Source: Pyrus communis
Lineage: Eukaryota; Streptophyta; Magnoliopsida; Rosales; Rosaceae
Length of the DNA: 64,000 bases
NCBI RefSeq assembly: GCF_963583255.1
Contig: NC_084819.1
Span: forward strand, 7,458,001 to 7,522,000
Direction: 5' to 3'
Shown here: piece after piece, positions 1-11,420 of the stretch
Layout of the letters: each line of letters starts with the position of its first letter
Position numbering within the stretch: position 1 is the first letter of the stretch
Program-made: the position numbers and the translations under genes
The notes under the pieces: model-generated
The model's input: the letters and a program-made list of their open reading frames with translations, nothing else
Told to the model about the DNA's origin: nothing
Databases searched by the model: none

Positions 1-1230
1 ATTCCAGATTTTTCTACCAAGCCGTTTGACCGTGGCGATAAAATTAAGGCTCAGCGCGCAGCTTTCCCATATTGACGTTTCTGGACGTTTTGGATATTTT
101 GGAGGTCAATATGCATATTTTGAGGAAGATTCCTTCTGAAAATTTGTAGGGGACGTCTTCAGCTTTAAAAAGAGACCTTTTGGGACCAAATCAGAGTTGA
201 TTTGATTAGTCAAAAGTGTGATTTTCTGATAACTCCGAATTCTAGTTCAAATAGGAAACATTTTATTTTCTGTTTTATTATTTAATTATGTTTCCTAGTT
301 TTACTCTAAGACTTTTTAGGGTTTTATTTTGTAATAGTATAAATAAGGCTAGCCATTAGGGTTCTCTAAGCAACATTGGGGGGAAAACACAATACTTTGG
401 CTTTAGAGAGCCTTGACGATTCAAGTTTATTTTCAAAGTGTTTTCTATCTATGTTCTTAATAATATTTTGTTTTATGGTTGTTTGTAACTAGTTTCGTTT
501 GCTAGGGCGAGGCCACGAGCCTTAGCAATAATATGTAGTTTTTTTTTAATTTTCTTATGAATTTATGCATGCAAGTTTTGAATTATTAATCATTGTGCTT
601 TAAACTATCTATTTATCTTAATGATTCGCAACCATTAGGATGTTTAGATAAGTAATTTGATGCAATTTTGGCGGAGGGCTGTCCCTGAAATTGGCGATGG
701 CTTCTTGTGGTTAATATGTGTAACTTCTTAGGATGGACGACACGTCTTAAGGGTTGTATGCTTTTTCAAAAAGTTTTCACAAAACTTAATGAGTCTTGCA
801 TATTCACATTCGATCTAGACGTCATAGACGAGTTGCATGTTAAATATACGTTCTATGTTGGAGATTCCAAGTAGGGCATACTTTAGGAAAACCAAACATT
901 TAAAATATGCATATGTAATTCATAAGGAATTAAAAGAACTACGTGGGATTGTTAAGGTGACGGTTGAACCCTAGGTTTTACAAATTGACTTTCTTTAAAT
1001 TGTTCTCTAGTTAATTTCTTTAGTTGTTTTATTTTAAAATTCGTTTTTATTATATTAAATTCTAGAGTCAACATTTTCCAAACTTTGTTTTCAATAATTA
1101 ATTAAGAGTTAGTTTTAAAGATAAATTATTCATTCAATCCCTGTGGAGAACGATCTTGCTTGAACCGCTATACTACGACAAACTTGTACTCTTGCAAGTA
1201 TTTTTGAGTGTTTTGATCTCTACTTCTGCA
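1..1230 (+). mobile_element. Ty3-type LTR, 3' part (left end outside window)
   Basis: Non-coding AT-rich sequence with the layout of a long LTR. A TATA-like box (tataaataag, about 339) is followed by transcribed-looking leader sequence. Near 1137 comes the stretch ccctgtggagaacgatctt, a type of motif I know from the 3' part of plant Ty3 LTRs. The sequence ends in ...ttctgca at 1230, right where homology to a host exon begins. The 5' boundary and target duplication lie outside the window, so solo LTR and full element cannot be told apart. The lineage is inferred. Confidence 0.5.
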
Positions 1231-1231
1231 G

Positions 1232-1400
1232 GTGCAGGTGGTAAAATCTCTATCAGTAATCTCAAATGGGTTGGAAGTTCAAAAAGAAACACTAGATGCC
1301 GAAATCAAGTCATTTTTCAACTCAGCTCCTCCTTTGAAGGACATCGATGATATCTGTGGAAAGCTTGAGGGATTTGTGAAGAAGGATTCGACACCTTCCA
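1232..1400 (+). pseudogene. Phosphopantothenate-cysteine ligase exon fragment
   Basis: The reading frame contains AEIKSFFNSAPPLKDIDD followed by GKLEGFVKK. This resembles the N-terminus of plant phosphopantothenoylcysteine synthetase (coenzyme A biosynthesis), from memory of the family. The frame ends at a plausible donor (ttcca|gtatgt, 1400/1401). The conserved next exon with the glycine-rich nucleotide-binding start is not found downstream. The LTR abuts the 5' side and no normal start codon is visible. Best read as an orphan first-exon fragment. The family assignment is moderate. Confidence 0.55.
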
Positions 1401-2207
1401 GTATGTTTACCTTTCGCATTGATATTTGTCATTTCTTTTTCTCGGTGATAGAATAAGGTTAAGTGGATTTTGATTGATTTTCTCCATGTTCATTTGTCTG
1501 TGTGTCGGTTGCTTTATTCCCTTTGATTCTTAAGAAACCGAATTCAGACTCCTTTTCCATTTCTTTTTTACATGATCTTTTAATGAATGTCCATAATTTT
1601 GGCTTTTGATTTCTGGTTGGTGAATGTGTAATTTGATGGTCAAGTGGAATTGCATTTGTAGTTTAGCAGTAGGTTATAAGGTGGTGGACTACTCTTGGGA
1701 ACTTGCATAATACTGAGTGGGGTATTCTGTTCTGGTTTTCTTCATGTTTCAGGCAGTTGCTACTTTAGGGACTTATGACATAGCATTAGATATGGGAAAG
1801 AGGTGATATGTCAAAGGTAATTTCGTTATCCGTTCAATTTTGGCGGTGGTCCTTATCTTTATTTATGTTTATTTTCTATGTTGTATATATCCACGTACAT
1901 ATGCATATCCGTGTGTGTGTAGATTGATCATCTAACAAAAAAAATGCTAAACTATAGAAAATGAAAATTATTTGTATTGTTGTGTAAAGGTGCTGCCTTT
2001 CTATTATGGTTTTCAAATGGCATGCTTGATTCATTCAAAAAGAGCAGAGCCCGATACCGAACTCAAGCTGTTTCGAGCTATTTCTTATAGTAAATTTGCT
2101 CATATCATGATAGGTTTTAGATTTAAGCGAGCTAACCTATCAATCTTTTTACTATTGTTACATATTGTGTTTATGATTTCTTTCTGTTTAACACTTGGCA
2201 CAAATAG
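1401..2207. other. Intron-like gap without a recognised gene
   Basis: T-rich sequence between two gene fragments. Short open frames here (for example 1972-2211) have no recognisable domain. I see no exon linking the ligase-like fragment to the TPR fragment. Confidence 0.4.
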
Positions 2208-2452
2208 GTGAAGGCTTTGCGTGATTGGACACAAACTTTACTTGGCGTGATTGGGAAGATAATGTGATGGCTTTGTTTCGCCAAGGCCAGGTAATAATCT
2301 TTAATTGGCAAGAAAATTCATAAAGCCTTCTGGTTGACGTTTATGATCTGACTTCTCTACATCTTACTGGCTGCAGACGCATATGACACTCAATGACATC
2401 AACGCTGCAGTTGAAAGCTTCAAGAAGGCACTGGAGTTAGAACCAAATGATG
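2208..2452 (+). pseudogene. Cyclophilin-40 (SQUINT-type) TPR exon fragments
   Basis: Two exon-like blocks are separated by a short GT-AG intron (2291-2377). The first ends in DNVMALFRQGQ and the second reads LNDINAAVESFKKALELEPN before a donor-like gatg|gtcagt. This is the TPR region of plant CYP40, an Hsp90-associated peptidyl-prolyl isomerase. The 5' part of the first block holds a short internal repeat of gcgtgattgg that breaks the frame. The cyclophilin domain and the last exon are absent. It is an orphan, probably untranslated piece. Confidence 0.65.
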
Positions 2453-2527
2453 GTCAGTGGTGTTACATAATCTACCTAACTTAATACAAAATAGGCTTTT
2501 TATGAATTAGGTTATTCTTTCTTTTAA

Positions 2528-3510
2528 GGGTTATTATACAAAATGGTCCTTGAGATTTGCATGATCAATAGAAATGGTCCCTGAGATTGAAAATCAATAG
2601 AAATGGTCCCTGAGATTGTCCACCATCCATGATTTTGGTCATTCCATTAAAAACGATTTTGGGCAATTTTTAAAGCTTTGTAACTCAATCGTTTCTTAAC
2701 CAAATTCGACCCATAATGTATCAAAAATGAAGATAGGAAAGTGTAGTATAAGATTATACCTATTTGGAAGCCCAATGGTTGCCGGAGATGGCCAGAAAAT
2801 AGCTTGAAAGGTGACTAGTCTGCGGGAAAACTGGAAAACTCCTCGGAAACTAGGTAAACTTTAAACATTCATAACTTCTTCAATACTCAACCAAATCGAG
2901 TGATTCAAGAACAAAAATAATACTTCTTGATGAGTGATTCAATACACAACCAAGAGAATGGTACCTTTTTCAAATACTATCTCGCCGTGGTTTGGTCGGA
3001 CAATGGCTCGAAAGTGGCTAACCATTTTCGAGCTAGCCACTTTCGAGCAGTTTTCCGGACAAACCACAGCAAGTTAGCAGTAAAGAAAGATACCATTCTC
3101 ATCGTCTCGTCGAGAAGTATGATTTTCGTTTTTGAATCACTTGATTTCGTTGAGTATTGAAGAAGTTATGAACGTTTAAAGATTACCCAGTTTCCGGCGA
3201 GTTTTCCAGTTTTACCACGGACCAGTCACCTTTCAGGCTATTTTCCAGCCATCTCCGACAATCATTGGGCTTCCAAATAGGTATAATCTTGTTCTACACT
3301 TTCTTATCTTCATTTTGATATATTATGGGTCAAATTTGGTTAAGAATCGATTGAGTTACAAAGCTTTAAAAATTGCCCAAAGAGTTTTTAACAGAATGAC
3401 CAAAATCATGGATGGTGGACAATCTCAGGGGCCATTTCTATTGATTTTCATTCTCATGGACCATTTTTATTGATCATACAAATCTTAGGGACCATTTTGT
3501 ACAATAACCC
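2528..3510. mobile_element. MULE-type foldback MITE, 983 bp, 9-bp TSD
   Basis: The whole element is an inverted repeat: the left half from gggttattatacaaaatggt is mirrored by the right half ending at 3510, centred near 3019. It is flanked by an exact 9-bp duplication, ttcttttaa, at 2519-2527 and 3511-3519. Nine-base duplications are typical of Mutator-like elements. No transposase is inside; the open frame at 2927-3160 is palindrome sequence. A transcript through it would fold into a hairpin with arms of roughly 490 nt. Confidence 0.8.
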
Positions 3511-3519
3511 TTCTTTTAA

Positions 3520-4076
3520 TTATTAATGTTTGCCAAGGTTGGGCTTTCTGAGATCAGAGAGCTGTTACAGTATTGTCATTCCAATCTTGAAATGCTTTAT
3601 ATGTTATTTTCTTTCAGACTTCAAGTTAAAATAAAGTTGCACATTTTTATCCAGCGGCGAACTAGATTTTGTGGGAACCTCAATGGACATTAACTCCGAC
3701 TGTGGTTGGTTTTTGAATATCTGCTATAAATTACTAAACCTTTATGATTTCAGAGGTGCTGTCCTGGACCAGTTATACCATCAATGACACTTATTTACAA
3801 CACTTCTAATAACATTGTATTATTGGTACGAAATACTATAATAATAGTGTACACATATAATAAAAGTCATTCTCGTTGTCAAGTTTTGTGAAAATCCATA
3901 AAAAAATCTTTCTTTGTGTCACTCAGTCTCCTAATTAAATATCTTTTAGTCCATGCACCTTCAACAACATTCACTTCTTTTTGTTGGACAATAATTTCAA
4001 TGCATTTGCAGTAGAGAATAAAAAATTGTAAATTCAAGGGAGTTTGAAGGTTTTCTAAGAAAGTTTGGATTTTTAG
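3520..4076. other. Gene-free AT-rich sequence
   Basis: No open frame with recognisable content and no repeat ends noticed. It may be the continued intron of the decayed TPR gene. Confidence 0.4.
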
Positions 4077-4392
4077 TTATATTTTATGTGGAAGGCCCAA
4101 TTGAATGACCAAAACATGATTGAAAGTGGTGATCAAATCAGTGATAGGTAATTGGGATGTTCTTTGGAAGATTAAAACTCTTATTGAGGAGGCTCGGTTT
4201 ATTGCTGCTTCGTTCTTGCGGGTTGAGTGGAGGCATGCCTTCCGTAAAGTCAATTTTGTCACTAATGCTTTGGCACATTTTGGTTGTCTGCCTTTGAGTG
4301 CTTTACTTGCTTTCCATCTTGATTTTATTGGTAACAAATGTGGCTTTTCTCTTTAATGAATGCTTTTTTTTATCCAAAAAAAAAAAAACAAA
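4077..4392 (+). mobile_element. LINE 3' end with RNase H-like remnant and poly(A)
   Basis: The frame at 4120-4356 reads VEWRHAFRKVNFVTNALAHFG, matching the end of the RNase H-like domain found in plant LINE polyproteins (typically WRHVFREANFVADALAHLG). A short 3' UTR and an A-run (4377-4389) follow the stop, as expected for a 5'-truncated LINE. All upstream endonuclease and reverse transcriptase sequence is missing. Confidence 0.6.
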
Positions 4393-4399
4393 GATATAT

Positions 4400-4930
4400 A
4401 AGAATCTAGGACTGGAAATTTTTCCCAAATCCCAAACCAAACCAAAAAAATTTCCGATCCCATACCGAAAAATTTCCAAACCAATAATACCGAAATTTTG
4501 AGACTCCATACCGAACCGATCTCGTACATTTCAGTACAAGAATCAGGATTACATATTCAATGGTTCATGAATCCTAAACCGAATATATATATTGGTTGCA
4601 TGCATGTTGAATGTTGAATTTAAGTTATTTGGTAGTAGGATATATTAGAAATAGAAGTATATAATTAAGTAGGTTGGAACTTTAGAACGTCAATTTGACT
4701 TGGTATAAAATTGGTATGAAATTTCAAATTGGTATGAAGTAAAAATCCTAAATTTCAATTGATATAAAATAGGACAACAAAATTTCAAGCTAAAAGCCCA
4801 AATTTTAACCCACAGCACAAAAGCTCCAAACCCAAAATCCAGTCCTGGTCCATTCCGAAATATCGAAAACATTTTAGGAATTCTAAAAATTTAGAATATC
4901 AAAATTTCGGTTCGGAGTTGATCTTCAAAT
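4400..4930. repeat. Dispersed repeat with taccgaa / ttcggt ends
   Basis: Both sides carry motifs such as ataccgaaatttt and caaaatttcggttcgg in opposite orientation, and aggactgga near 4403 is mirrored by tccagtcct near 4842. This resembles short hAT-like non-autonomous repeats. No target duplication was found, so the ends are uncertain. Confidence 0.3.
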
Positions 4931-5234
4931 TCTCGTACTGTCGTTTCCTCAAATCACATGAAGACTACAGAAAAACTCACCCATTTACGGCAAGTCCACA
5001 AAGATTGAAAAGCACCACAACAATTATGTAAACCTTCAAATTGTGCAACATGAGATGAGTAAGAAAATACTCACTGACCAATATGATCTAAGGTAAAATA
5101 GTAAAATGATATTAAACAAAATTAATGTAAAGCGACACGAAACAAATAACATAATCTCCGAATCCGTGAGCTCATGACCCTAATATCGATTGATGTTTTT
5201 GCATTATTTACTCAAATAAGTTGATAGAAAAGGA

Positions 5235-7540
5235 CTAATATAGCATGACAGAAGCCCACAATAAGACAAGAGCAAAAAATCCAGTCCACTCTACCCTGCC
5301 GGAACCGCCATCGTCATTTCCCGGTGTTCCTGCAAGATTAACTGCAATATTATAACGACGTAGTGGAGATTTAACATTAAATTTACCACTTGGTTAAATG
5401 GTAAAAATTCATAAGAAACATTCATGTAAATTAAACATTTGGGTCCCTCTAAACTTTAATTTTAGCTGATTTATTCCCACAACTTTTATAATGAACCAAT
5501 TTTTTCTCTGAACTTTAATTTTAGCTGATTACCCCATAAAATTTTATAAATAACCAATTTTCCTTTGAAGGTTTTCATCTATCCAATTTTCTATTCTTTT
5601 ATCTCTATACAATTGTCATATGTTGTTTGCGTGATCAAAATGATTGGAAAGTTAGATGAAATTTTTTAAAAGCTAGCGTTGTGAAAAATTGCCTATTTAT
5701 AAAAATTCATGAAAATAATTAATTAAAATTAAAGTTTTAAAAAAAATTAATTAATTATAAAAGTTCAAAGAATAATTAGATAAAATTAAGTTAAAAAAAT
5801 TGATAACTCTATACAAATTCAAGTGATAAATGTACAAACATGGCATGACATAACTGCTTACTCCTGATGCTTTTGACTTATGAGCACTTGAAATTTCAAC
5901 TTTGTTTTATTATTATTTGCTGCCCAACTGTAAAGACGTGGGAAATATTTCCTTTTTCTATTTTTTTTATTGCTTTTGAATTTTTAACAGGGCTAGTCAG
6001 ATTTGGTGGCACCGACTGAAGTTAGCACATTATATTCAAAAACACATGGCATGTCCAAGTGAAGTGCCCTTTCTTTACCTACTATTCCCTAGGTACACCA
6101 ACTTCCTACCAACTACAACTTTTAAAATCCAAACTTGTAAATTTGTTAAGAGTAATGTTATTTATATCATATTTTTATATTATATTTTTATACCATCTTA
6201 AATAAAATTTGATGTGGACAACCACATCATTTGTATTAATTATATTTTTAAATTTAATTTATTATTTAATAAATTAATAATTAAGAAAAACTAGTTAATT
6301 AAATAATGATTGTGATATACGATAAGTCTTTGTCCTTCCTTTCTTTGAGTTTTGCAAATTTTTCAAATGATATGACTATCCACATCATATACCATCTAAA
6401 ATGATATAGAAATATAGTATAAAAATATGGTATGAATAGCATTCCTTATTTGTTAATCAGATGTTACCAATGCGATCAGTTTTTGTGTAAATATCTTTCC
6501 TCTTCTAACGCTAATGCTTGTGTGGTCTTGTGAAACTTATCATTTTGTTAGAAAACGTTAAATAAGTTTAGATTTAAAGAACAATAGTCATTTTTTTTCT
6601 TTGCATTATACAAACGATATTATTTATATTAAAAGGTCTAAAAATCAGTTAAGCTTAACAATAAGTTAGGCATAATAATATGATTTAAATCCGATTTTGA
6701 AACTATGACAGTGCTCATAATTATCATTGACTATGAACTCCCAATTCTGCTATCAATCTATCCATAAATCACTAGTTGTTCAAATTGGATGTTGATGCCT
6801 GTGCTCAGTTTATGATCCCCATTTTAATTAAACACCATTATCAGTCATTTAAAAATAAATCCCATCTTTGCTACTACCCAATTGAATTTTGAATTTTGAT
6901 CCAAACAAGTAAAAAGAATGAGAAGGTAAGTGGACGTAACCACAAGTAGAAAGGAGTTGAGTTTTTGCATGATAGTGTGAATTCGAATCCTGACGGGGTA
7001 ATTAATATAACACCTAATTTATCAAAATTTATTTTCCGACAAAATAAAAGTAAACAGAAAGATAAGTTTGGTTTGGTACCTGTGGCTGGAGGTGTGGATT
7101 GTGTAGGAGCAACTGCGGCAGCTGCAAATTCAAAACACCAAAACATATTAGTTAGCTCAAGATCTTAAACGGGTGCGTTTAGAAAAATCCAAATTAAACT
7201 AAAGAGTGCACTGAGCAAAAGTACTTTTGCATTTGGATGTATCAAGTGATTGGCCGCAAGCGGTGGCGATTCTGAGAGCGGAAGTGACGTTGCTGCCCAA
7301 ACTCTCGAGAAGTCCGGGAGTGTAAAAGAGGTTGCAGAGACACGGAAGCTGGGTGGCCACCGTCTGCTTGATGGCGGTGCAGCAGGTGGCAGATGGTTGA
7401 GCTGTGCTGTTGAGGTAGTCCGCGCACGGCAGAAGGTCCTGAGCACAACCCGGCGTCGTTTGACCGGCCGCCGATCCGAATAAACTTAACAACACAACCA
7501 CCGTGGCCACCCCCAACATGGAAATGCTGTAGCAGCCCAT
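5235..7540 (-). CDS. GPI-anchored non-specific lipid transfer protein (LTPG)
   Basis: Three exons on the minus strand: 7540-7225, 7121-7080 and 5329-5235. All junctions are GT-AG and the phases agree, giving 150 aa. Residues 1-26 are a signal peptide. The eight-cysteine motif is complete: C32, C39, C53-C54, C67-x-C69, C95 and C104. A Thr/Pro/Ala linker follows, then GTPGNDDGGSG and a hydrophobic tail from about residue 134 ending WASVMLY. That is a typical GPI signal with a small-residue cleavage region. Family role: carries lipids at the outer plasma membrane and cell wall, for example in cuticle or suberin export. Exon 3 was found by looking for a GPI tail in the right phase. Intron 2 (5330-7079) is long and full of repeats. 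The single large ORF would give a protein stopping after KSTFAQCTL, without an anchor; I consider that an intron read-through. Confidence 0.85.
6149..6450. mobile_element. AT-rich MITE in LTPG intron 2
   Basis: An inverted pair about 300 bp apart: taatgttatttatatcat on the left and its diverged complement ending ggtatgaatagcatt on the right. Both sides then share ccatct / gatgtgg motifs. Flanking duplication is unclear. Confidence 0.5.
6900..7060 (+). repeat. Possible tRNA-derived SINE remnant
   Basis: Contains a B-box-like gaattcgaatcctgac near 6979 preceded at tRNA-like distance by gtggacgtaacc, followed by an A/T-rich tail. There are no clear flanking repeats, so this is only a suggestion. 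Confidence 0.25.
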
Positions 7541-8056
7541 CTCTCTCTCGTCTCTTTTTCTCTCTAAGAAAATGGGTAGTGGAGGGTGGCTCTTCTACTT
7601 TATCGATTGACTTATGCGGATTTTATGTACAGTTGAAGTTATCTAGTCAGCTTTTTGGTTTAAAGACAAGGAAAATATTAATTCCGAAAAAAATGGACAA
7701 GCCATGTGTAATTTATTAAAATAGTGTTACTAGAAGGGATTTGCTAAGATCTTTCAACGCAAATGCTTGTAATCTTCGTAATTTATAAAAATTACAAATG
7801 GTTATAAAGAGATTACACATGATAACCACTGGGTAAAAGTGATCTACATATGCAGTTCAATTTAGTTCATCTTATGTTTAATTCTCGTAAACTAACATCA
7901 ATTTATATGATTTTAGAATTGTGGTACGACGTGATATGATCGAGTTGATGGAAGCATTGACATGCCCTAGTAACAGTTGCTTAGTAATTAAAAGTGGGTT
8001 GTTTGCATTAGTTACGAGTTTTTGGTCTGTAATAATTGAAATAGGCTATGGAGTGA
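7541..8056. other. LTPG upstream region, no gene
   Basis: Presumed 5' UTR and promoter of the minus-strand LTP gene: a CT/GA-rich block (7540-7566) lies directly upstream of the start codon. The frame at 7921-8139 has no recognisable product. Confidence 0.4.
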
Positions 8057-8065
8057 TTTATTCTT

Positions 8066-9628
8066 GGGTAAATATTAATTTACTACCCTTAAATTTCGTT
8101 GTTTTCAACATGTGGTTCATGAAGTTTTTTTTGTCCTAGAGTCATACCTATAGTGTTAATTTTGGAACAGTCTCATACATCCGTTAGTCTGGCTGTTAAG
8201 GCTTCCATTAACTGATGATGTGGCGCCCATGTTGACAATGACTGGACATCACGTGTCATTAAAGGGTTCATGTGGAAATTAAAAATTCAAAAAAATAATT
8301 ATTAAAATAAAAAAATAAAAAAATAAAAAAAAAAACCCCAAATCTCCTTCCCCAGAATCCCCACTCGTGCCCACCCTCCCCTATCACTCACCCCTTCCAC
8401 CCCCCCCTCCTCACCCAAACACTCTTTCTCTCGCACCACTCTCTCTCCCCAATCCCTAACTAATTCACCAAAAACCAATGAATGGCAAAACAGAGCTTCA
8501 ATTCAATGAAGTTTGACCATTTCTATCATATCTGGCTCAATTGAGCTAACAATTGATCCTCTGTGACGTCATTCGAGGCATTCATCTTCAACAGCGGCTT
8601 CAGCCTCTAGTTGGATCGACACGCGCCCATAAGCAGCATATCAAGCGATCAAGTTTGACCATTTCTATCATACCTGGCTCAATTGAGCTAACAATCGATC
8701 CTCTGTGACGTCATTCGAGGCATTCATCTTCAACAGCGACTTTAGCCTTTAGTTGGCACAACACGCGCCCATAACCAGCAAGCGCTTCTAGCCATTGCAA
8801 AACTTGGTCATCCCGATTGCTTTGCTGGAGCAACAAATCTCCATCTCATTCGTCAACAAGTATCCCCGTCAACCGCTCCTCGAGCCCAGTCTCACTCCTC
8901 GACGCCGGTCCAGCGTCGGAGCTCCCCAGACCGTTCGAAGGCGATGAGTTCTCTGATTCCTACCGTTCGATTGATCCCCAACGCGATTGATCTCGTCCTT
9001 CATGTGTAAATCTCGGTCTCCATGGTTAGTCATCGCAGGGAAATTTCCTAGAAATTTCAAATCACCTTGATAGATTTGAAACCTAATCGAATTTAATTCT
9101 TTTAGTTAGATTAGATTAAATTATTTAAAATTTTGGTTTCCAAATCTGAAACAGAAGCCCCAGAGCCGATTGAGATTGAATCCGGAAAGGAAGATTTAAT
9201 TGCCGATTGCAAGGGTGAGGAGAAAGAGAGAGAGAGAGAGAGATAAGGAGGATTTTTTAGAGTGTTTTTTTGGGGGGGGGGGGGTGGTCGGAGAATAGGT
9301 GGGTGATGGGGGTGGGAAGGAGGGCACGGGTGGGGATTTTGGGGAGGTTTTTTTTTTTTTTTTTCTTTTTTTTTTTTTTTACACTTTTCTTTAAATAATT
9401 ATTTGTTTGAATTTTTAATTTCCACGTGGACTCCATTAATGACACGTGGCGTCTAATCATTGTCCACATAGCACCACATCATCATTTAATGGGAGATTTA
9501 ACTGCCAGACTAATGGATATATGAGACTGTCCCAAAATTAACATTTTAGGTATAACTCTGAGACAAAAACTTCATATACCAAATGTTAAAAATCACGAAA
9601 CTTGAGAGTAGTAAACTGAGATTTACCC
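8066..9628. mobile_element. Large MULE-type foldback, 1563 bp, 9-bp TSD
   Basis: Long terminal inverted repeats: gggtaaat...tttactaccc on the left is matched by the complement ending gtaaactgagatttaccc at 9628. The similarity extends about 250 bp inwards on each side, through cacgtg-containing sequence. The exact 9-bp duplication tttattctt lies at 8057-8065 and 9629-9637. The interior (about 8335-9350) is more GC-rich than its surroundings and has a tandem duplication, so it may be cargo. No transposase frame was found. Confidence 0.75.
8511..8778. repeat. 142-bp tandem duplication inside the MULE
   Basis: Two copies begin gtttgaccatttctatcat (8511 and 8653). They share cctctgtgacgtcattcgag and end near cacgcgcccataa. 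The copies differ at only scattered bases, so the duplication is younger than much of the element. Confidence 0.8.
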
Positions 9629-9637
9629 TTTATTCTT

Positions 9638-10335
9638 TGATTTGAAAGCCGATTTACATTTTGGTCTTGAGTGGAATTGCTATTGTCAGAAGATGTGATG
9701 AAATGGTCACTCACATTCTTTTTCGGAGGACTCAATGCAAGAGGCTTATCACTTGAGTAATTAAGAGTATCTGTTCCCACACTTGCAATCAAATGTTCGA
9801 TTTTTCCCTACTCATGTATCACTTGTACTAAAAACAAAACAAAAAAGAAAACGAGGAGAAACTTGATCAATATGATGTTAGCTATTACGAGGCAAAATCA
9901 CATGAGAAGTGTGGACTATGAAATGTGAATGCAATGTAAAATACATTTTGAAATCACGACAATAAAATAATAAGATATTAGGATTACGTATTTAATAAAC
10001 TAAAATCAATAAATCAATTACACTTAATTTATCGGCGCTTGCGTATGAATGTGTTCTACACTCTCTAAACTATATGTCCTGGCTATTAATAGGGTTTAGC
10101 ACATTATGGAACGTGTATTGTGAGAGCAGATATTATTAGGGTTGCAATAACACTAAAATATCAAGTCACCAACATAATAAGTTATTTGAAAATTAAGGGA
10201 ATTAATTAACAAGCAATTGACACTCACAATAATTCTTAGACGCAAAAGTTGAAAAAAGAAAAGTAAAAAATCCTCATCGTTTCCACACTTAGAAACTGAA
10301 GCCATGCATTCACAAATCAATCAACAACGACTTAC
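9638..10335. other. Gene-free AT-rich sequence
   Basis: Only short, low-complexity frames. Nothing recognised. Confidence 0.4.
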
Positions 10336-10338
10336 TAC

Positions 10339-10534
10339 TCGTTTGAATGTATTTTTAAAATGTCTGAAGGCGCTTTTGATTAAATTGATTTTGAGTTCCA
10401 AAAATACTTTAAGTGCAGGAGACACTCAAAGTGTTTTTCTAATATCCACTTAAATTTTTATTAAGAATTAGTATTAAAAACATTTTTTTTTAAAATACTT
10501 TCAGTTATTTTAAAAATACGTTAAAACGAGCATT
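10339..10534. mobile_element. Short MITE, about 195 bp
   Basis: The left end ctcgtttgaatgtatttttaa is mirrored at the right by taaaaatacgttaaaacgag. AT-rich interior, no coding capacity. Flanking duplication not resolved. Confidence 0.5.
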
Positions 10535-10554
10535 TATTCGTATATAATTCAATA

Positions 10555-10760
10555 TTTGACGTTGCAGGCTGTAGCGGCCGCACACAATTTCGTCCGGATG
10601 CAAAATTAGGTCAACGAAGTTATGATAGGACGGAGACAATTGGTGCCAGTTGGTCCTCTCGCTTCTCGATCGTCAGCTAGTCAGTTGTCAAGTTGATTTT
10701 GTAAACAAGGAAAGCTCCGAGAAAAGAAAAGAAAAAAAAAATTGAGATGATAGTCGTGTG
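10555..10760. other. Small GC-richer block, unassigned
   Basis: A stretch of higher GC content with a natural gcggccgc site (10574) stands out from AT-rich flanks. Short frames exist on both strands, none recognised. It could be a lone exon or an old gene fragment. Confidence 0.2.
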
Positions 10761-10837
10761 GATCAAGAAGGGAAGTGATCTCGATCACCTAAACTTTTTC
10801 AATGTGGAATGTTAGAGAGGTGAGCCTGGCACTTTAG

Positions 10838-11014
10838 GAGGAGAATTCTCTCATTTTTTTTTTCTTCTCCTTTTTTTCCCTCCAATTTGAACGGTCACCG
10901 TTAAATCACGTCAACATCTTATATTAATTTTTTTTATAGAAAGAGAAAAATAAAATAGAGAATGTGAGATGAGGGAATGAAGGGAGATAGAAATAGGAGG
11001 AAATATAATCTTAG
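10838..11014 (+). mobile_element. MITE family A, copy 1
   Basis: Begins aggaggagaattctctc and ends in purine-rich ggagatagaaataggagga. It shares the core acgtcaacatcttatat with the copy at 25571 (opposite orientation) and a weaker copy at 36050. Confidence 0.5.
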
Positions 11015-11267
11015 TCCAGCACTTTAAGCATCTAAAGTGGAGATGTAGAATGCTTTGAAAGGAGCATTTTACATTTGTTTTCTTGGTCAAAATGCTCATG
11101 GAATGTAAATACGATAATGCTAAGGAAATCAATTTTTTTTTTAAACCAAATTTGCAAATCAAATGATGTGATTATTGATGATTAGATTATTACTAAACCG
11201 TTGATTAACGTGTTTATTTTATATTGGTGACATATTATTTAGTTTAAAATTTTGATATATCCAGCAT

Positions 11268-11420
11268 GAATGAGGATCCCAGAAATCTATGAATCATGTT
11301 CGTTCATCGTACATCATGCATAAGAAATCATTTTAATTTGACCTTCAACGAGCGTTGATTTGATATATGTAAATCCTAAATATAAAAATATGCATAATTC
11401 GTCCATAAAATCTATCATAA
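11268..11420 (+). mobile_element. MITE family B, partial copy
   Basis: Contains gaggatccc followed by gttcgttcatcgtacatcat, the core of a short repeat family also present at 29925, 34255 and 58151. Only one end is clear. Confidence 0.4.

Noticed and set aside
2927..3160. 77-aa open frame on plus
   Set aside because: It lies at the centre of a long palindrome and spans both arms, so it is element sequence and not a gene.
7165..7483. Several overlapping frames on both strands
   Set aside because: Shadows of the LTP first exon, which alone has a signal peptide and the eight-cysteine pattern.
10570..10590. NotI site in a GC-rich block, as in cloning vectors
   Set aside because: Flanking sequence is not vector-like and continues smoothly into genomic AT-rich DNA.
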